Assembly: GCA_049518415.1 (NCBI GenBank)
Contig: JBEKRX010000071.1
Location: forward strand, 23,440-87,439
Direction of reading: 5' to 3'
Length of the DNA stretch: 64,000 bases
Source of the DNA: CAVQND01 sp049518415
GTDB taxonomy: Bacteria; Verrucomicrobiota; Verrucomicrobiia; Limisphaerales; UBA8199
The notes under the pieces are model-generated. The model did not search any database, was not told the origin of the DNA, and saw only the letters and a program-made list of their open reading frames with translations. Shown here one piece after another: positions 33,581 through 42,275 of this stretch; position 1 is the stretch's first letter; each line of letters starts with the position of its first letter. Made by a program: the position numbers and the translations under genes.

Positions 33581-35122
33581 ATGACCGAACAAATTGTCAT
33601 TTTGGATTTCGGTTCGCAATACACCCAGGTCATCGCGCGGCGCATCCGCGAGTGCAATGTCTATTCGGTGATTTTGCGCTACAACACCCCGGCCGCGCAG
33701 ATCGCCGCCTTGCAGCCCAAGGGCCTGGTCCTGTCCGGCGGGCCCGCCAGCGTGTATGCCCAGGATGCCCCCTTGCCGGACCCGGCCCTCTTCGCCCTGG
33801 GCCTGCCGGTGCTGGGCATCTGCTACGGACTGCAGCTCCTGGCCCAGTTTCTGGGCGGGCAGGTCGAGCCGGGCCAGAAACGCGAATTCGGCAAAGGCAC
33901 CCTCCGCGTGAAGGACAGCTTCTGCCCCCTGTTTGCCAACCTGCCGGAAAGCCTGCAGGTTTGGAATTCCCACGGCGACAAGCTCACGAAGATTCCAGCC
34001 GGGTTCAAGTCGGTCGCGGTCACGGAGAATTCCGATGCGGCGGCCATCCAGGACCAGGAAGGGCGGATGTTCGGCTTGCAGTTTCACCCGGAAGTGGCGC
34101 ACACGCCGCAAGGGCGGGAGATGATCGCCAACTTCGTGCACAATATCTGCGGGTGCGGCAAGCACTGGACGATGCGGCACTACATCGAGCCGGCGGTGGA
34201 GGCGATTCGCGCGCAAGTGGGCAAGGAAAAGGTGATTCTCGGGCTGAGCGGGGGGGTGGATTCCAGCGTGGCGGCGACCCTGCTCCACCGGGCGGTCGGG
34301 AAGCAGCTCACCTGCATTTTTGTGAACAACGGCGTGCTGCGCGGGGGCGAGGCGGAGGTGGTGCGGGAAGTGTTCGGCCGGCACTTCAAGATCAAGCTGC
34401 GCTATGCCAATGCCTCCCGGCTGTTCCTGCGCCGGCTCAAGGGCGTCGCCGAGCCGGAGCGCAAACGGAAGATCATCGGCAAGACGTTCATCGAAGTCTT
34501 CGAGGCGGCGGCCAAACGCGCCGGCAAGGCTAAGTTCCTGGCCCAGGGCACGCTTTACCCCGACGTGATCGAGTCAGTGCCGGTGGGGGGCAACCCGGCG
34601 GCGATGATCAAGAGCCATCATAATGTGGGCGGGCTGCCGCGGCGGATGCGGCTCCAGTTGGTGGAGCCGCTCAAATGCCTGTTCAAGGATGAGGTGCGCG
34701 AGCTGGGGCGCGAGCTGGGATTGCCGCGCGAGATTGTCCTGCGCCAGCCGTTTCCGGGGCCCGGCCTGGCCGTCCGCATCCTGGGCGAAGTCACGCCGCG
34801 GCGGCTGGAAATCCTGCGCAACGCCGACCGGATCGTGGTGGAGGAGATGAAGCACAGCGGGTGGTATTACCGGATTTGGCAGAGTTTCGCCGTGCTCCTG
34901 CCGGTGCGCAGCGTGGGCGTGATGGGGGACGAACGCACCTACGACTACACCATCGCCCTCCGCGCCGTCGAATCCCAGGACGGCATGACCGCCGATTGGG
35001 TGAAGCTGCCCTGCGACCTGCTGGAACGGCTTTCCAACCGCATCATCAACGAGGTCAAAGGCGTCAACCGCGTCTGCTTCGATATCACCAGCAAGCCGCC
35101 CGGCACGATTGAATGGGAGTAA
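33581..35122 (+). CDS. guaA: GMP synthase (glutamine-hydrolysing)
   Basis: 513 residues from ATG 33581; a TTG at 33566 would add five. It converts XMP, ATP and glutamine to GMP. The N-terminal class I amidotransferase domain has ILDFGSQYTQVIARRIRE, the nucleophile loop VLGICYGLQLLAQ (Cys near residue 81) and LQFHPEVAHTPQG (catalytic His/Glu). The ATP-PPase domain has the P-loop LGLSGGVDSSVAATLL near residue 222. The C-terminal dimerisation domain ends RVCFDITSKPPGTIEWE, as in all GuaA. Normal length. It stands alone, followed about 60 bp later by a 142 bp direct repeat. Confidence 0.98.
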   Translation: MTEQIVILDFGSQYTQVIARRIRECNVYSVILRYNTPAAQIAALQPKGLVLSGGPASVYAQDAPLPDPALFALGLPVLGICYGLQLLAQFLGGQVEPGQKREFGKGTLRVKDSFCPLFANLPESLQVWNSHGDKLTKIPAGFKSVAVTENSDAAAIQDQEGRMFGLQFHPEVAHTPQGREMIANFVHNICGCGKHWTMRHYIEPAVEAIRAQVGKEKVILGLSGGVDSSVAATLLHRAVGKQLTCIFVNNGVLRGGEAEVVREVFGRHFKIKLRYANASRLFLRRLKGVAEPERKRKIIGKTFIEVFEAAAKRAGKAKFLAQGTLYPDVIESVPVGGNPAAMIKSHHNVGGLPRRMRLQLVEPLKCLFKDEVRELGRELGLPREIVLRQPFPGPGLAVRILGEVTPRRLEILRNADRIVVEEMKHSGWYYRIWQSFAVLLPVRSVGVMGDERTYDYTIALRAVESQDGMTADWVKLPCDLLERLSNRIINEVKGVNRVCFDITSKPPGTIEWE

Positions 35123-35183
35123 GCTTGCGCCGGCGCAAAGAACTCACTGCCCGGAGTCCGATTCCCGGGCACAGTATTAGCGA

Positions 35184-35325
35184 GGCTGCGCCGCGCCAGG
35201 AAGCCTCGAAGCCAGGGGGCGCTCTTAGAGTCTTTGGTCGCAACATCCACGCTTTTGCGTGAATGTCTTGGCATGTTTCCTTTGGAGAGGCCTGATTCTT
35301 CGGCGCGGAGCGCCGCATTTAACGC
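35184..35325. repeat. 142 bp direct repeat, left copy (island boundary)
   Basis: Runs from ggctgcgccgcgccagg to gcgccgcatttaacgc. The right copy at 38233-38374 is the same length and orientation with two mismatches seen by eye. It contains the stem-loop cggcgc-gga-gcgccg. Together the copies bracket a 2.9 kb segment with a recombinase remnant. Confidence 0.9.
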
Positions 35326-35793
35326 AATTCCCACAGGGCGCGGTACTTGGGCACTATTTACAATTGATTGGACAGCCGGAAAACCGTTGTTTTATGGGCT
35401 GAAACGAACCTTTGACCGTTTCCCTCTCTTTCCCCCCAAAGTGGGCCAGACGCAAATCCGGCCCAACTCAGCACCCTCTTCGTGATGAACGTCAATACCG
35501 CTGACGGTTGACCATCCAGCCATCGTATCTTGAACGGGTTGCCTCGCCGAATGGGCCAAAACTCCCGCGTCATCGTGCCAAATCTCAACCGCGGCGTAAA
35601 TCCACCTTCCCTATCATTCAGGCCAGCATCCACCGAAAGGTCTTGCTTGCACCCCTACAAGAAAAGGTGGAAAATGGCAGTGGTCAATTAAGGTCCATTA
35701 TTTGCTGCCGGGTGCGGCTGCCCAAACCCGGTGGGCATGAGGCTTACCGGGGTGGATATGGACATGTCGCTTCCGGGCACAATGAAAATGCCT
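35326..35793. other. AT-richer stretch before the GloVer gene, no gene seen
   Basis: About 470 bp with lower GC than the flanks and no supported ORF. It begins the segment between the two direct repeats. Codon-like structure is absent in all frames. Its composition differs from the recA-guaA side and fits acquired DNA. Confidence 0.4.
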
Positions 35794-37287
35794 ATGAAAA
35801 CAACAAGAGCCATATTCGGAGTTCTGAAAATCACCTTTGGTTTCACGGGCCGTATCTGCACTTCATCGCTTGGGCCTCTGCGGTTGCTGCTTTTGATACT
35901 GCCCGTTTGGGGAGCACAGGCCGCAGTGGTCTTCACCAGCCTTTATTCATTCACCGGCGGCGATGATGGCGTATGTCCCACTGCCGCTCTGGTGCAAGGC
36001 AGCGACGGCAATTTCTATGGCACGACTTCCGGAGACGGTGTCGTATTCTACGGCACCGTGTTCAGAATCAGCACCAATGGGGCGCTGACCAGTTTGTATT
36101 CTTTCACCGGCGGCAATGATGGCGCATATCCCTATGCCGCTCTGGTGCAGGGCAGCGACGGGTATTTTTATGGCACGACTAGCTCCGGCGGCACGAATGG
36201 AGACGAGTTTAACAACGGGGGCACCGTGTTCAAAATCAACAGCAATGGGGCGCTGAGGACCCTTTATGCTTTCGGCACGATTACTAATGCGAATGGCGAC
36301 TGGCTGGATGGCAACAATCCCAATGGGCTGGTGCAGGGCAGCGACCGCAATTTTTATGGCACGACTTGGCGCGGCGGCACGAACGGCTGTGGCACCGTGT
36401 TCAAAATCAGCACCAATGGGGCGCTGACGACCTTGCATTCATTCACCGGCGGCGGTGATGGCGGGTATCCCACTTATCCCACTGCCGCTCTGGTGCAGGG
36501 CAACGACGGCAATTTTTACGGCACGACTGCAGGGGGCGGCACGAACGATAATGGCACCGTGTTCAGAATGAGCACCAATGGGGCGCTGACCAGTTTGTAT
36601 TCCTTATTCAACGGCGGTGGCATTTACCCCAGTGGGCTAGTGCAGGGCAGCGATGGCTATTTCTATGGCACGACTCGAGAGGATGAATCCCTTCTAGGCT
36701 GCGCCCTCGGCAATGGCACCGTGTTCAAAATCAGCACCAATGGGGCGTTCAGCAGTTTGTATTCGTTCGACAACGGCACAAATGGCGCATGGCCAGAGGC
36801 CGCTCTGGTGCAGGGCAGCGACGGCAGTTTCTATGGCACGACTTCTTGCGACCGGTATAGTTGTATGGACGGTCGCTGCGGCTTTGGCACCGTGTTCAGA
36901 ATCAGCACCAATGGGGCGCTGACCAGTCTGTATTGGTTCGACAAGGACAACGGCACGAATGGCGGATGGCCAGAGGCCGCTCTGGTGCAGGGCAGCGACG
37001 GCAGTTTCTATGGCACGACTTTCGCCTATGGAAATGGACCTGGCTGGGGTACCGTTTTCCGGCTGACCATTGTGCCAGACCCGCAACTTACAATCATTCC
37101 TTCCGAATCATACGTGATTTTGACGTGGCCGACCAATTACGCCGGGTTCACTTTGCAGTCCACCACAAACCTTGGTTCATCGGCGGTCTGGACTCCCGTT
37201 TCTCCGAAGCCGGTCGTCATCGGCGGGCAGACCGTAGCTATCAATACAATCTCCGGCACACAGCAGTTTTATCGGTTGAGCCGGTAA
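35794..37287 (+). CDS. Gloeo_Verruco (GloVer) tandem-repeat exported protein
   Basis: About 497 residues from ATG 35794 (other ATGs at 35782 and upstream). The signal sequence core is LRLLLLILPVWGAQA. Seven repeats of about 50-60 residues follow, each with a variant of AALVQGSDGNFYGTTSGGG, GTVFRISTNGALTSLYSF and NDGAYP. This is the TIGR03803 Gloeo_Verruco repeat, predicted to form a beta-propeller-like or solenoid structure. The last 75 residues (YVILTWPTNYAGFTLQSTTN to FYRLSR) are the common C-terminal domain of verrucomicrobial exported proteins. Base composition is clearly lower in GC than the neighbours. It lies inside the direct-repeat-flanked island. Role unknown, probably extracellular. 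Confidence 0.88.
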   Translation: MKTTRAIFGVLKITFGFTGRICTSSLGPLRLLLLILPVWGAQAAVVFTSLYSFTGGDDGVCPTAALVQGSDGNFYGTTSGDGVVFYGTVFRISTNGALTSLYSFTGGNDGAYPYAALVQGSDGYFYGTTSSGGTNGDEFNNGGTVFKINSNGALRTLYAFGTITNANGDWLDGNNPNGLVQGSDRNFYGTTWRGGTNGCGTVFKISTNGALTTLHSFTGGGDGGYPTYPTAALVQGNDGNFYGTTAGGGTNDNGTVFRMSTNGALTSLYSLFNGGGIYPSGLVQGSDGYFYGTTREDESLLGCALGNGTVFKISTNGAFSSLYSFDNGTNGAWPEAALVQGSDGSFYGTTSCDRYSCMDGRCGFGTVFRISTNGALTSLYWFDKDNGTNGGWPEAALVQGSDGSFYGTTFAYGNGPGWGTVFRLTIVPDPQLTIIPSESYVILTWPTNYAGFTLQSTTNLGSSAVWTPVSPKPVVIGGQTVAINTISGTQQFYRLSR

Positions 37288-37372
37288 TTGCCTACGGGTG
37301 GCTCCGCATAACCGGCGGCACTGAATTACCAGTCAGCAAAACTCCACTGGTCCCGAAAACCGGTGGGGCTTT

Positions 37373-37567
37373 TCATTTAAGCAGGCGGAGCAGTTGGTTT
37401 GAACCGCGACCGATGATTTTTCCACTGGCCTCCCGTGTAACGCCTGTATCGGTTTCAAATCGTCCGAGAATGCGGCCGGTCTTGTCGCGGAGCATCTCCC
37501 GATTGCCTGACCCGGCTTCACGATAACCGATGATTTCCAATTTTCCATTGCGTATGGTTTCTCTCAT
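37373..37567 (-). CDS. Small recombinase-satellite protein
   Basis: 64 residues from ATG 37567. It consists of three short, similar units: NGKLEIIGYREAG, DKTGRILGRFETDTG and EASGKIIGRGSNQLLRLL, each with a GK/R-I-x-G turn. Small proteins of this pattern are, to my recollection, often encoded directly downstream of resolvase genes; no name or function is known to me. Here it sits 55 bp downstream of a serine-recombinase remnant on the same strand, which fits. The repeat-like fold may be a mini beta structure. It appears intact although its partner is broken. Confidence 0.6.
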   Translation of the reverse strand: MRETIRNGKLEIIGYREAGSGNREMLRDKTGRILGRFETDTGVTREASGKIIGRGSNQLLRLLK

Positions 37568-37622
37568 AGTCGTTTTCGTTTGATGCCCGACACCGGGCAG
37601 CCGGTGTCGGGCGGGTGGTGTT

Positions 37623-38042
37623 TTAGGCGGTCTGGATTTCGAGAATGTTGCGGACGGTCGCCGGATACCAATTTTTCCCGTTGCGGGTGGCAATCCCCCT
37701 GCGGTTCAGACAATCACAGATCCCGCGGAGGGTCTGAACACCAGCGGATTTGATTTCCTCAATAACGGGAAACACCTTGGCGGCAAACTCCACCTTGGCG
37801 GATTTGTTCGCCGTCACCATTGCGGCCAAAGCCTTTTCGGGATTTGGATTGCCAAGTTTGACGCCCTTGGCCTTGGCTGCGGCCAATCCCAAACGGGTCC
37901 GCTCTGAAATCAATTCCCTTTCCCGTTGCGCCACCAGCGCCAGTATCCCAACCGTGAAGCGGTCGGCGTTCGGGCAATCACAACAGAGGAAATCCGCTCC
38001 GCTGTTTTGGAGGCTGAGAAGAAACTCGGCGTTGCGGGCAAG
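37623..38042 (-). pseudogene. Serine recombinase (resolvase) remnant, N-terminus missing
   Basis: About 140 codons are readable on the minus strand: FLLSLQNSGADFLCCDCPNA, then FTVGILALVAQRERELISER, AAAKAKGVKLGNPNPEKAL and a C-terminal helix-turn-helix TLRGICDCLNRRGIATRNGK ending ILEIQTA. This matches the second half of the resolvase catalytic domain plus a recombinase DNA-binding end. The catalytic serine and first strands are gone: the frame meets a TAG at about 38043, right where a palindromic repeat module begins. It is therefore inactive and marks past mobility of the segment between the direct repeats. Confidence 0.75.
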
Positions 38043-38086
38043 CTAGTTTTGGGCTTGGCCTTCACTGTCGAAACCGATTTTCCGAG

Positions 38087-38190
38087 TCCCGATTCGGAAT
38101 CGGGATTCAATTCACCTGAAAGTCCCGATTCCGAATCGGGATTGCAATCGCAGCGAAACTTGACCTGATTACAACGAGTTTTGCCCCTCA
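38087..38190 (-). repeat. Repeat family E copy (palindromes plus AAAACTCGTT module)
   Basis: Holds two 19 bp palindromes (tcccgattcggaatcggga at 38087 and tcccgattccgaatcggga at 38123). On the minus strand it also holds the module aaaactcgttgtaatcaggt followed by caagtttcgctgcgattgc, shared with 44150-44190 and 56386-56430. It abuts the truncated recombinase. Confidence 0.85.
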
Positions 38191-38232
38191 AGAACTTTAA
38201 GGTGTGAGCCTTGAGCAGATGGCCTCCGCGGC

Positions 38233-38374
38233 GGCTGCGCCGCGCCAGGCAACCTCGAAGCCAGGGGGCGCTCTTAGAGTCTTTGGTCGCAACATCCACG
38301 CTTTTGCGTGAATGTCTTGGCATGTTTCCTTTGGAGAGGCCTGATTCTTCGGCGCGGAGCGCCGCATTTAACGC
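38233..38374. repeat. 142 bp direct repeat, right copy
   Basis: Same length and orientation as 35184-35325, with two differences seen. Its end overlaps the last two codons and stop of the Gfo/Idh gene (CGT TAA comes from the shared acgc/ttaacgc end), so the element's edge lies exactly at that gene's 3' end. Confidence 0.9.
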
Positions 38375-39630
38375 TCGAAGCGGATGGAGCGTCCGAGTTT
38401 CAAAGAGAGCAGGCTCAGTTGGATGGGCACGTCCACCTTGACGTGGTAGTTTGGATTGCAGCTCGGCTGCTGGCGCGATTTGACGGAGTCGAGCCATTCG
38501 CGTTCGTGGCCCGGAGAGGAAGGAATGGATTGGGGCGGTTCCGGGAGGTCTTTCATTTTGTCGCCCTCGGGGACGATTTTGAACATCTCGTAGTTGGCAT
38601 ACATGGTCCCGTTGGCGCCGTGGAAATAGATGCCCAGGCGCCGTTGGGGCTTGGGTTCGCCGTGGAGGTCGAAGCCGTAGCTGTTGGTCAGCGAGGACAT
38701 CCAGGTGAGGGTCAGGTTCGGGTACTGCCAGAGGACCTCGTGATGGTCGTAGGCATCGCCGTCGTCCTTGAGGATGAAGCGGCCACCCGCGGCGCTGGTG
38801 TTCAAGGGGAAACCGAGGTTGAGGGCCCAGACGGGCAGGTCGATGATGTGGGGGGCCATGCCGGGGGTCCAGCCGCCGCTGTAGTCCATCCAGGAGCTGT
38901 GATAGTAGGCGTCGCGCGCCAGCATGCGGTTGAACTCGCGCAGCGGGGCCGGGCCGCACCAGAAGTTCCAGTCCAGGCCGAGGCTTTCCGGGGCCTGCTT
39001 TTGAGTGCTGGTGCCGATGCCTTGGGGGTGCTGGTTCATGACGTTGAAGGTGCGGGCGACGCCGATGGGGCCAAGGTTGCCGGAGCGGATGAATTCCACC
39101 ACGCGGCGGTAGTTCTCGCCGGCGTGGATTTGGGTGCCGATCTGGCAGATGCGGTGGTGCTGGTTGACGGCGTTGCGCACGGCGAGGCTTTCGGCCAGGT
39201 GCAGCGTCATGGGTTTCTGCAAGTAAAGGTCCTTGCCGGCCTCGCAGGCGGCAATGGCCAGCAAGGTGTGCCAGTGGGGCGGCGTGGCGATGATGACGGC
39301 GTCGAGGCTGGCTTGTTGGAGCATCTGGCGGTAATCGCGGTAGCCCTTGCAAGCGGGTTTGTACTGCTCGGTGACGGCCTCCAGGCGGGCATCCCAAACG
39401 TCGCAGGCGGCGGTGACGACGACATCTGGGTAACGGGCGCAGGTGGTGAGATTGGAGGTGCCCATGCCGCCGCAGCCGATGAGGCCAAGGTTGATGCGTT
39501 CGCTGGGCGGCGGTTGGCCCGCGCCGCCCAGGGCCGAGGCGGGAATGAGCGTGGGCGCGGCCACCGCGGCGGCGGCCGCGGCCGTGGTCTTCAGGAATTG
39601 ACGGCGTGAAGTTGGAGTGAATGGATTCAT
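38368..39630 (-). CDS. Tat-exported Gfo/Idh/MocA-family oxidoreductase
   Basis: 420 residues. A twin-arginine signal (TSRRQFLKTTAAAAAAVAAP) directs folded, cofactor-loaded export. The Rossmann NAD(P) motif LGLIGCGGMGTSNL lies near residue 50, the family EKP-like motif appears as GKDLYLQKPMTLHLAES (QKP variant) near 132, and IGTQIHAGENYRRVVEFIRSGNLGPIG near 165. The C-terminal domain contains NFWCGPAPLREFN and WTPGMAPHIIDLPVWALN. Exported Gfo/Idh enzymes are abundant in Verrucomicrobiota and Planctomycetota and act on sugars or glycosides in the periplasm; the substrate is unknown. The 3' end coincides with a direct-repeat border. Confidence 0.93.
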   Translation of the reverse strand: MNPFTPTSRRQFLKTTAAAAAAVAAPTLIPASALGGAGQPPPSERINLGLIGCGGMGTSNLTTCARYPDVVVTAACDVWDARLEAVTEQYKPACKGYRDYRQMLQQASLDAVIIATPPHWHTLLAIAACEAGKDLYLQKPMTLHLAESLAVRNAVNQHHRICQIGTQIHAGENYRRVVEFIRSGNLGPIGVARTFNVMNQHPQGIGTSTQKQAPESLGLDWNFWCGPAPLREFNRMLARDAYYHSSWMDYSGGWTPGMAPHIIDLPVWALNLGFPLNTSAAGGRFILKDDGDAYDHHEVLWQYPNLTLTWMSSLTNSYGFDLHGEPKPQRRLGIYFHGANGTMYANYEMFKIVPEGDKMKDLPEPPQSIPSSPGHEREWLDSVKSRQQPSCNPNYHVKVDVPIQLSLLSLKLGRSIRFER

Positions 39631-40058
39631 AGCTCAATGAGGCATAAGAGTTTTCCGGGGCTGGCGCAAATCTTTTGTCGCCTGGTGGGGCAGGCGTCTC
39701 GCGTGCCAACTTTTGCCAAACTCCAGACGGCGCAAAGCGCCGCACGCCCAGGGGCGCCCCTTTGTCACCGGCGCCTCCTGGCGTCAGTGACGCCACTTAC
39801 CGTCATTGAGGCAACGGGCCGTTAAGTGGAAATAAGTGGAAATAACTGAAAAAACCGCTGGCGCGCGCGGAAACGGGCAGGAACCGGTTCCTGGCCGAGC
39901 GCGAAGCGAAGCGGCGCTGTCAGTTTGGCATTCACCTGGTGCTGGTTATAGCAGGCTTTGGGCGGGGCGCCAAATGCTGCATTGGCTGTATTGGCTGTAT
40001 TGGGACTTTTGGCGGGTTTTTGCTTGTCCGGTTCATCCGCGGACGCGATGCTAGAGCT
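39631..40058. other. Intergenic region between Gfo/Idh and panB with short tandem repeats
   Basis: 428 bp between divergent genes. It includes aagtggaaataagtggaaat (two direct units, about 39825-39846), the inverted repeat gcgtcagtgacgcc, and attggctgtattggctgtattgg (three units, about 39980-40004). No small gene is supported. A weak promoter for panB may be ttgtcc (40025) with gatgct (40046), 7 nt before the ATG. Confidence 0.5.
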
Positions 40059-40829
40059 ATGGCAGGGGTTAAAGTCACTGCTGAGATGATCGGCGCGATG
40101 AAAGCGCGCCAGGAGAAGATTGCCGCGCTGACCGCCTACGACTTTCCCATGACGCGGTTGCTGGATGAGGCGGGCATCCCGTTGATCCTGGTGGGCGATT
40201 CCTTGGGGATGGTCGTGCTGGGCTATCCGGACACGACGCGCGTGACGATGGCGGAGATGGAGCATCACGTGCGGGCGGCGGCCCGGGCGCAGCCGCGCGC
40301 CTTGCTGGCGGCGGACCTGCCGTACCACAGTTGCGAGACGGTGGCAGCCGCGGTGGCCAATGCGAAGCGCCTGGCGGCCGCCGGCGCTGAGGCCGTGAAG
40401 GCCGAAGGGGGCCGGCGGATTGGCGAGCAGGTTCGCGCGATTGTGGCCAGCGGCATCCCGTTCCTGGGCCACCTGGGCATGCTGCCCCAGCATGTGCTGG
40501 AGGAAGGCGGCTACCGCGTCAAAGGCAAGACGGAGCCCGAACGCCAGGACTTGCTGGCCGACGCGGACGCCCTGGTCAAGGCCGGCGCCTTCGCGGTGGT
40601 CCTGGAACTGGTGACTCCCCGCGTGGCCAAAGAGCTGACCCAGCGCGTTCCCATTCCCACCATCGGCATCGGCGCCGGGCCGGATTGCGACGGCCAAATC
40701 CTCGTGACGCCCGATTTGCTCGGGATGTTGCCCTGGTACAATCTCAAACACGTGAAACCCAAGCTCAACGCCGCCGAACAGATGCGGGCGGTCGTCAAAC
40801 AGTGGATGGAAACGGTGACGAAGGGCTGA
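40059..40829 (+). CDS. panB: 3-methyl-2-oxobutanoate hydroxymethyltransferase
   Basis: 256 residues from ATG 40059; upstream in-frame sequence is repeat-derived. It adds a hydroxymethyl group from methylene-THF to ketoisovalerate, the first committed step of pantothenate synthesis. Motifs: IAALTAYDFPMTRLLDEAGI, LVGDSLGMVVLGYPDTTRVT (metal and substrate Asp), ADLPYHS, AVKAEGGRR, GHLGMLPQHVLEEGGYRVKG and TIGIGAGPDCDGQILVTPDLLG. Length is typical. No panC or panD nearby. moaC follows after a repeat-filled 130 bp spacer on the same strand. Confidence 0.96.
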   Translation: MAGVKVTAEMIGAMKARQEKIAALTAYDFPMTRLLDEAGIPLILVGDSLGMVVLGYPDTTRVTMAEMEHHVRAAARAQPRALLAADLPYHSCETVAAAVANAKRLAAAGAEAVKAEGGRRIGEQVRAIVASGIPFLGHLGMLPQHVLEEGGYRVKGKTEPERQDLLADADALVKAGAFAVVLELVTPRVAKELTQRVPIPTIGIGAGPDCDGQILVTPDLLGMLPWYNLKHVKPKLNAAEQMRAVVKQWMETVTKG

Positions 40830-40959
40830 AGCCCGAAAACCGAAATCCGAAATCCGAAATCCGAAATCTGGAATCTCAAATCTCAAATCTCAAATCTGAA
40901 ATCCAAAGGCCGAGGTCTGAAGGCGGAGGTCCGAAGGCCGAGGTCCGAAGGCCATCCGA
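40830..40959 (+). repeat. Degenerate heptamer repeats between panB and moaC
   Basis: Nearly the whole spacer is repeats: ccgaaat(c) about five times (40838-40868), tcaaatc about three times (40876-40898), then aggtccgaaggcc-type 13-14 mers about three times (40914-40950). The unit changes along the spacer, and the moaC GTG start follows directly. Confidence 0.9.
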
Positions 40960-41412
40960 GTGAAGAACTTGACCCATATCGATGCGCGGGGTGAGGCGAA
41001 CATGGTGGACGTTTCGGCGAAGCCGGTGATGTTGCGCGCGGCGGCGGCCCGGGGAGAAATCCGCCTCCAAAAGACCACCGTGAACCTGATCCAGTCGCAG
41101 ACCATTGCCAAGGGCAACGTCCTGGCCTCGGCCCGGTTGGCGGGCATCCTGGCGGCGAAAAAGACCGGCGAACTGGTCCCGCTCTGCCATCCCCTGCCCC
41201 TGACCCATTGCGAGGTCAATTTCCAGATCCCCAAGGCGCGCGACCGCATCGTGATTATTGCCTCGGCCAAAGTCGCCGCCCAAACCGGGGTCGAAATGGA
41301 GGCGCTGACCGCGGTCAGCGTGGCGGCGCTCACGATTTACGACATGTGCAAAGCGGTCGACCAGACGATGCGAATCGGCGGCATTAAGTTGCTGTCGAAG
41401 ACGAAACGTTGA
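40960..41412 (+). CDS. moaC: Cyclic pyranopterin monophosphate synthase
   Basis: 150 residues from a GTG start at 40960. MoaC converts the MoaA product to cPMP in molybdenum cofactor synthesis. Family motifs are intact: LTHIDARGEANMVDVSAKPV, the repeat-like LCHPLPLTHCEVNFQIP (active-site His/Cys), GVEMEALTAVSVAALTIYDMCKAVD (catalytic Lys/Asp region) and IGGIKLLSKTK. Length is typical. It is followed by mogA/moaB on the same strand after 189 bp. No moaA seen here. Confidence 0.96.
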   Translation: MKNLTHIDARGEANMVDVSAKPVMLRAAAARGEIRLQKTTVNLIQSQTIAKGNVLASARLAGILAAKKTGELVPLCHPLPLTHCEVNFQIPKARDRIVIIASAKVAAQTGVEMEALTAVSVAALTIYDMCKAVDQTMRIGGIKLLSKTKR

Positions 41413-41601
41413 TGGTGCGTTGATTGAACGTTGAGGCGTTGCGGCGTTGCAGGGTTGAAGGGTCAGAAAAGCGGGGGGAGGCAGGTCGTAAAAGGCGCTG
41501 GAAAGTTGGCCCTCTGGCGATACCGCCGGCGCCTGTTACGTGCCAAGTCAGGCTTGACGCTTTGCGGGTTGGCGCTTTCACGTTCTAACGTTTTCACGCT
41601 T
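41413..41601 (+). repeat. Degenerate repeat spacer between moaC and mogA/moaB
   Basis: Left part: gcgttgattgaacgttgaggcgttgcggcg-type units (gttga/gttgc about every 7 nt, 41418-41460). Right part: ggcgctttcacg/ttctaacg/ttttcacg units immediately before the ATG at 41602. The middle (41461-41550) shows nothing recognisable. Confidence 0.75.
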
Positions 41602-42084
41602 ATGCTGACAATTCACACAGGCATCATCACCATTTCGGACCGGGCGGCGCGTGGGGTTTACCCGGACTTAGGGGGGCCGGCGGTGAAGCAGGCGGCCGAA
41701 GGCTACGGATGGAAGGTGACGGCTGAGACGCTGGTGCCGGACGAGCGGCTCGAGATTCAGCGCGCCATTGGGCAGCAGGTTGCCGGCGGCTGCCAACTCA
41801 TCCTGACGACCGGCGGCACGGGGGTGTCGCCGCGCGACCTCACGCCCGAGGCGGTGCGCGAGATGGCCGACCGCGAGTTGCCCGGCTTCGGCGAGGTCAT
41901 GCGGGCGGAATCGCTCAAGACCACCCGGCACGCGATCCTCTCGCGGAGCCTGGCGGCCGTGGTGGGCGGGGCCCTGGTGATTTGCCTGCCGGGCAAGCCC
42001 AGCGGGGCGGTCGAGTGCCTCGGGTTCGTGGCCGCCGCCATCCCCCACTGCCTGGAACTGCTTGCGCCGGGGCACCAGCACTAG
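41602..42084 (+). CDS. Molybdopterin adenylyltransferase / MoaB-like protein
   Basis: 160 residues from ATG 41602. Members adenylylate molybdopterin before metal insertion. Motifs: GIITISDRAARGVYPDLGGP near residue 7, LILTTGGTGVSPRDLTPEAV near 70 (the GGTG loop) and LSRSLAAVVGGALVICLPGKPSGAVECL near 115. It pairs with moaC just upstream, supporting a small Moco cluster. MogA and MoaB cannot be separated by eye; length suits either. Confidence 0.92.
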   Translation: MLTIHTGIITISDRAARGVYPDLGGPAVKQAAEGYGWKVTAETLVPDERLEIQRAIGQQVAGGCQLILTTGGTGVSPRDLTPEAVREMADRELPGFGEVMRAESLKTTRHAILSRSLAAVVGGALVICLPGKPSGAVECLGFVAAAIPHCLELLAPGHQH

Positions 42085-42241
42085 AGCCCCCCCAGCGCGC
42101 AGGCGGAGAGGCGGCTGGGAATCCGGGATTTGCGCGCGACGCTGGGGCGGTGGACCTGCCGTTGGGAGGCGGCGGTGACCGGTCGGGCTCGGCAGGAGTC
42201 TCGCCCGGCCAGGAGAGCGCCGCTGCGCCAAGCGGAACTTT

Positions 42242-42270
42242 TTGCCAGAACCGCTGTTCAAGGATAGGAT
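42242..42270 (+). promoter_or_regulatory. Putative promoter of the PilT-like gene
   Basis: TTGCCA (42242-42247), 17 bp, TAGGAT (42265-42270), with the ATG at 42276. Only 5 nt separate the -10 from the start codon, so the transcript would start at the ATG. Prediction only. Confidence 0.5.
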
Positions 42271-42275
42271 TGGGC

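Noticed and set aside
37910..39796. Minus-strand frame of 628 codons across the right direct repeat
   Set aside because: It reads Arg/Pro/His-rich sequence out of frame with the clear Gfo/Idh gene and joins it to repeat sequence.
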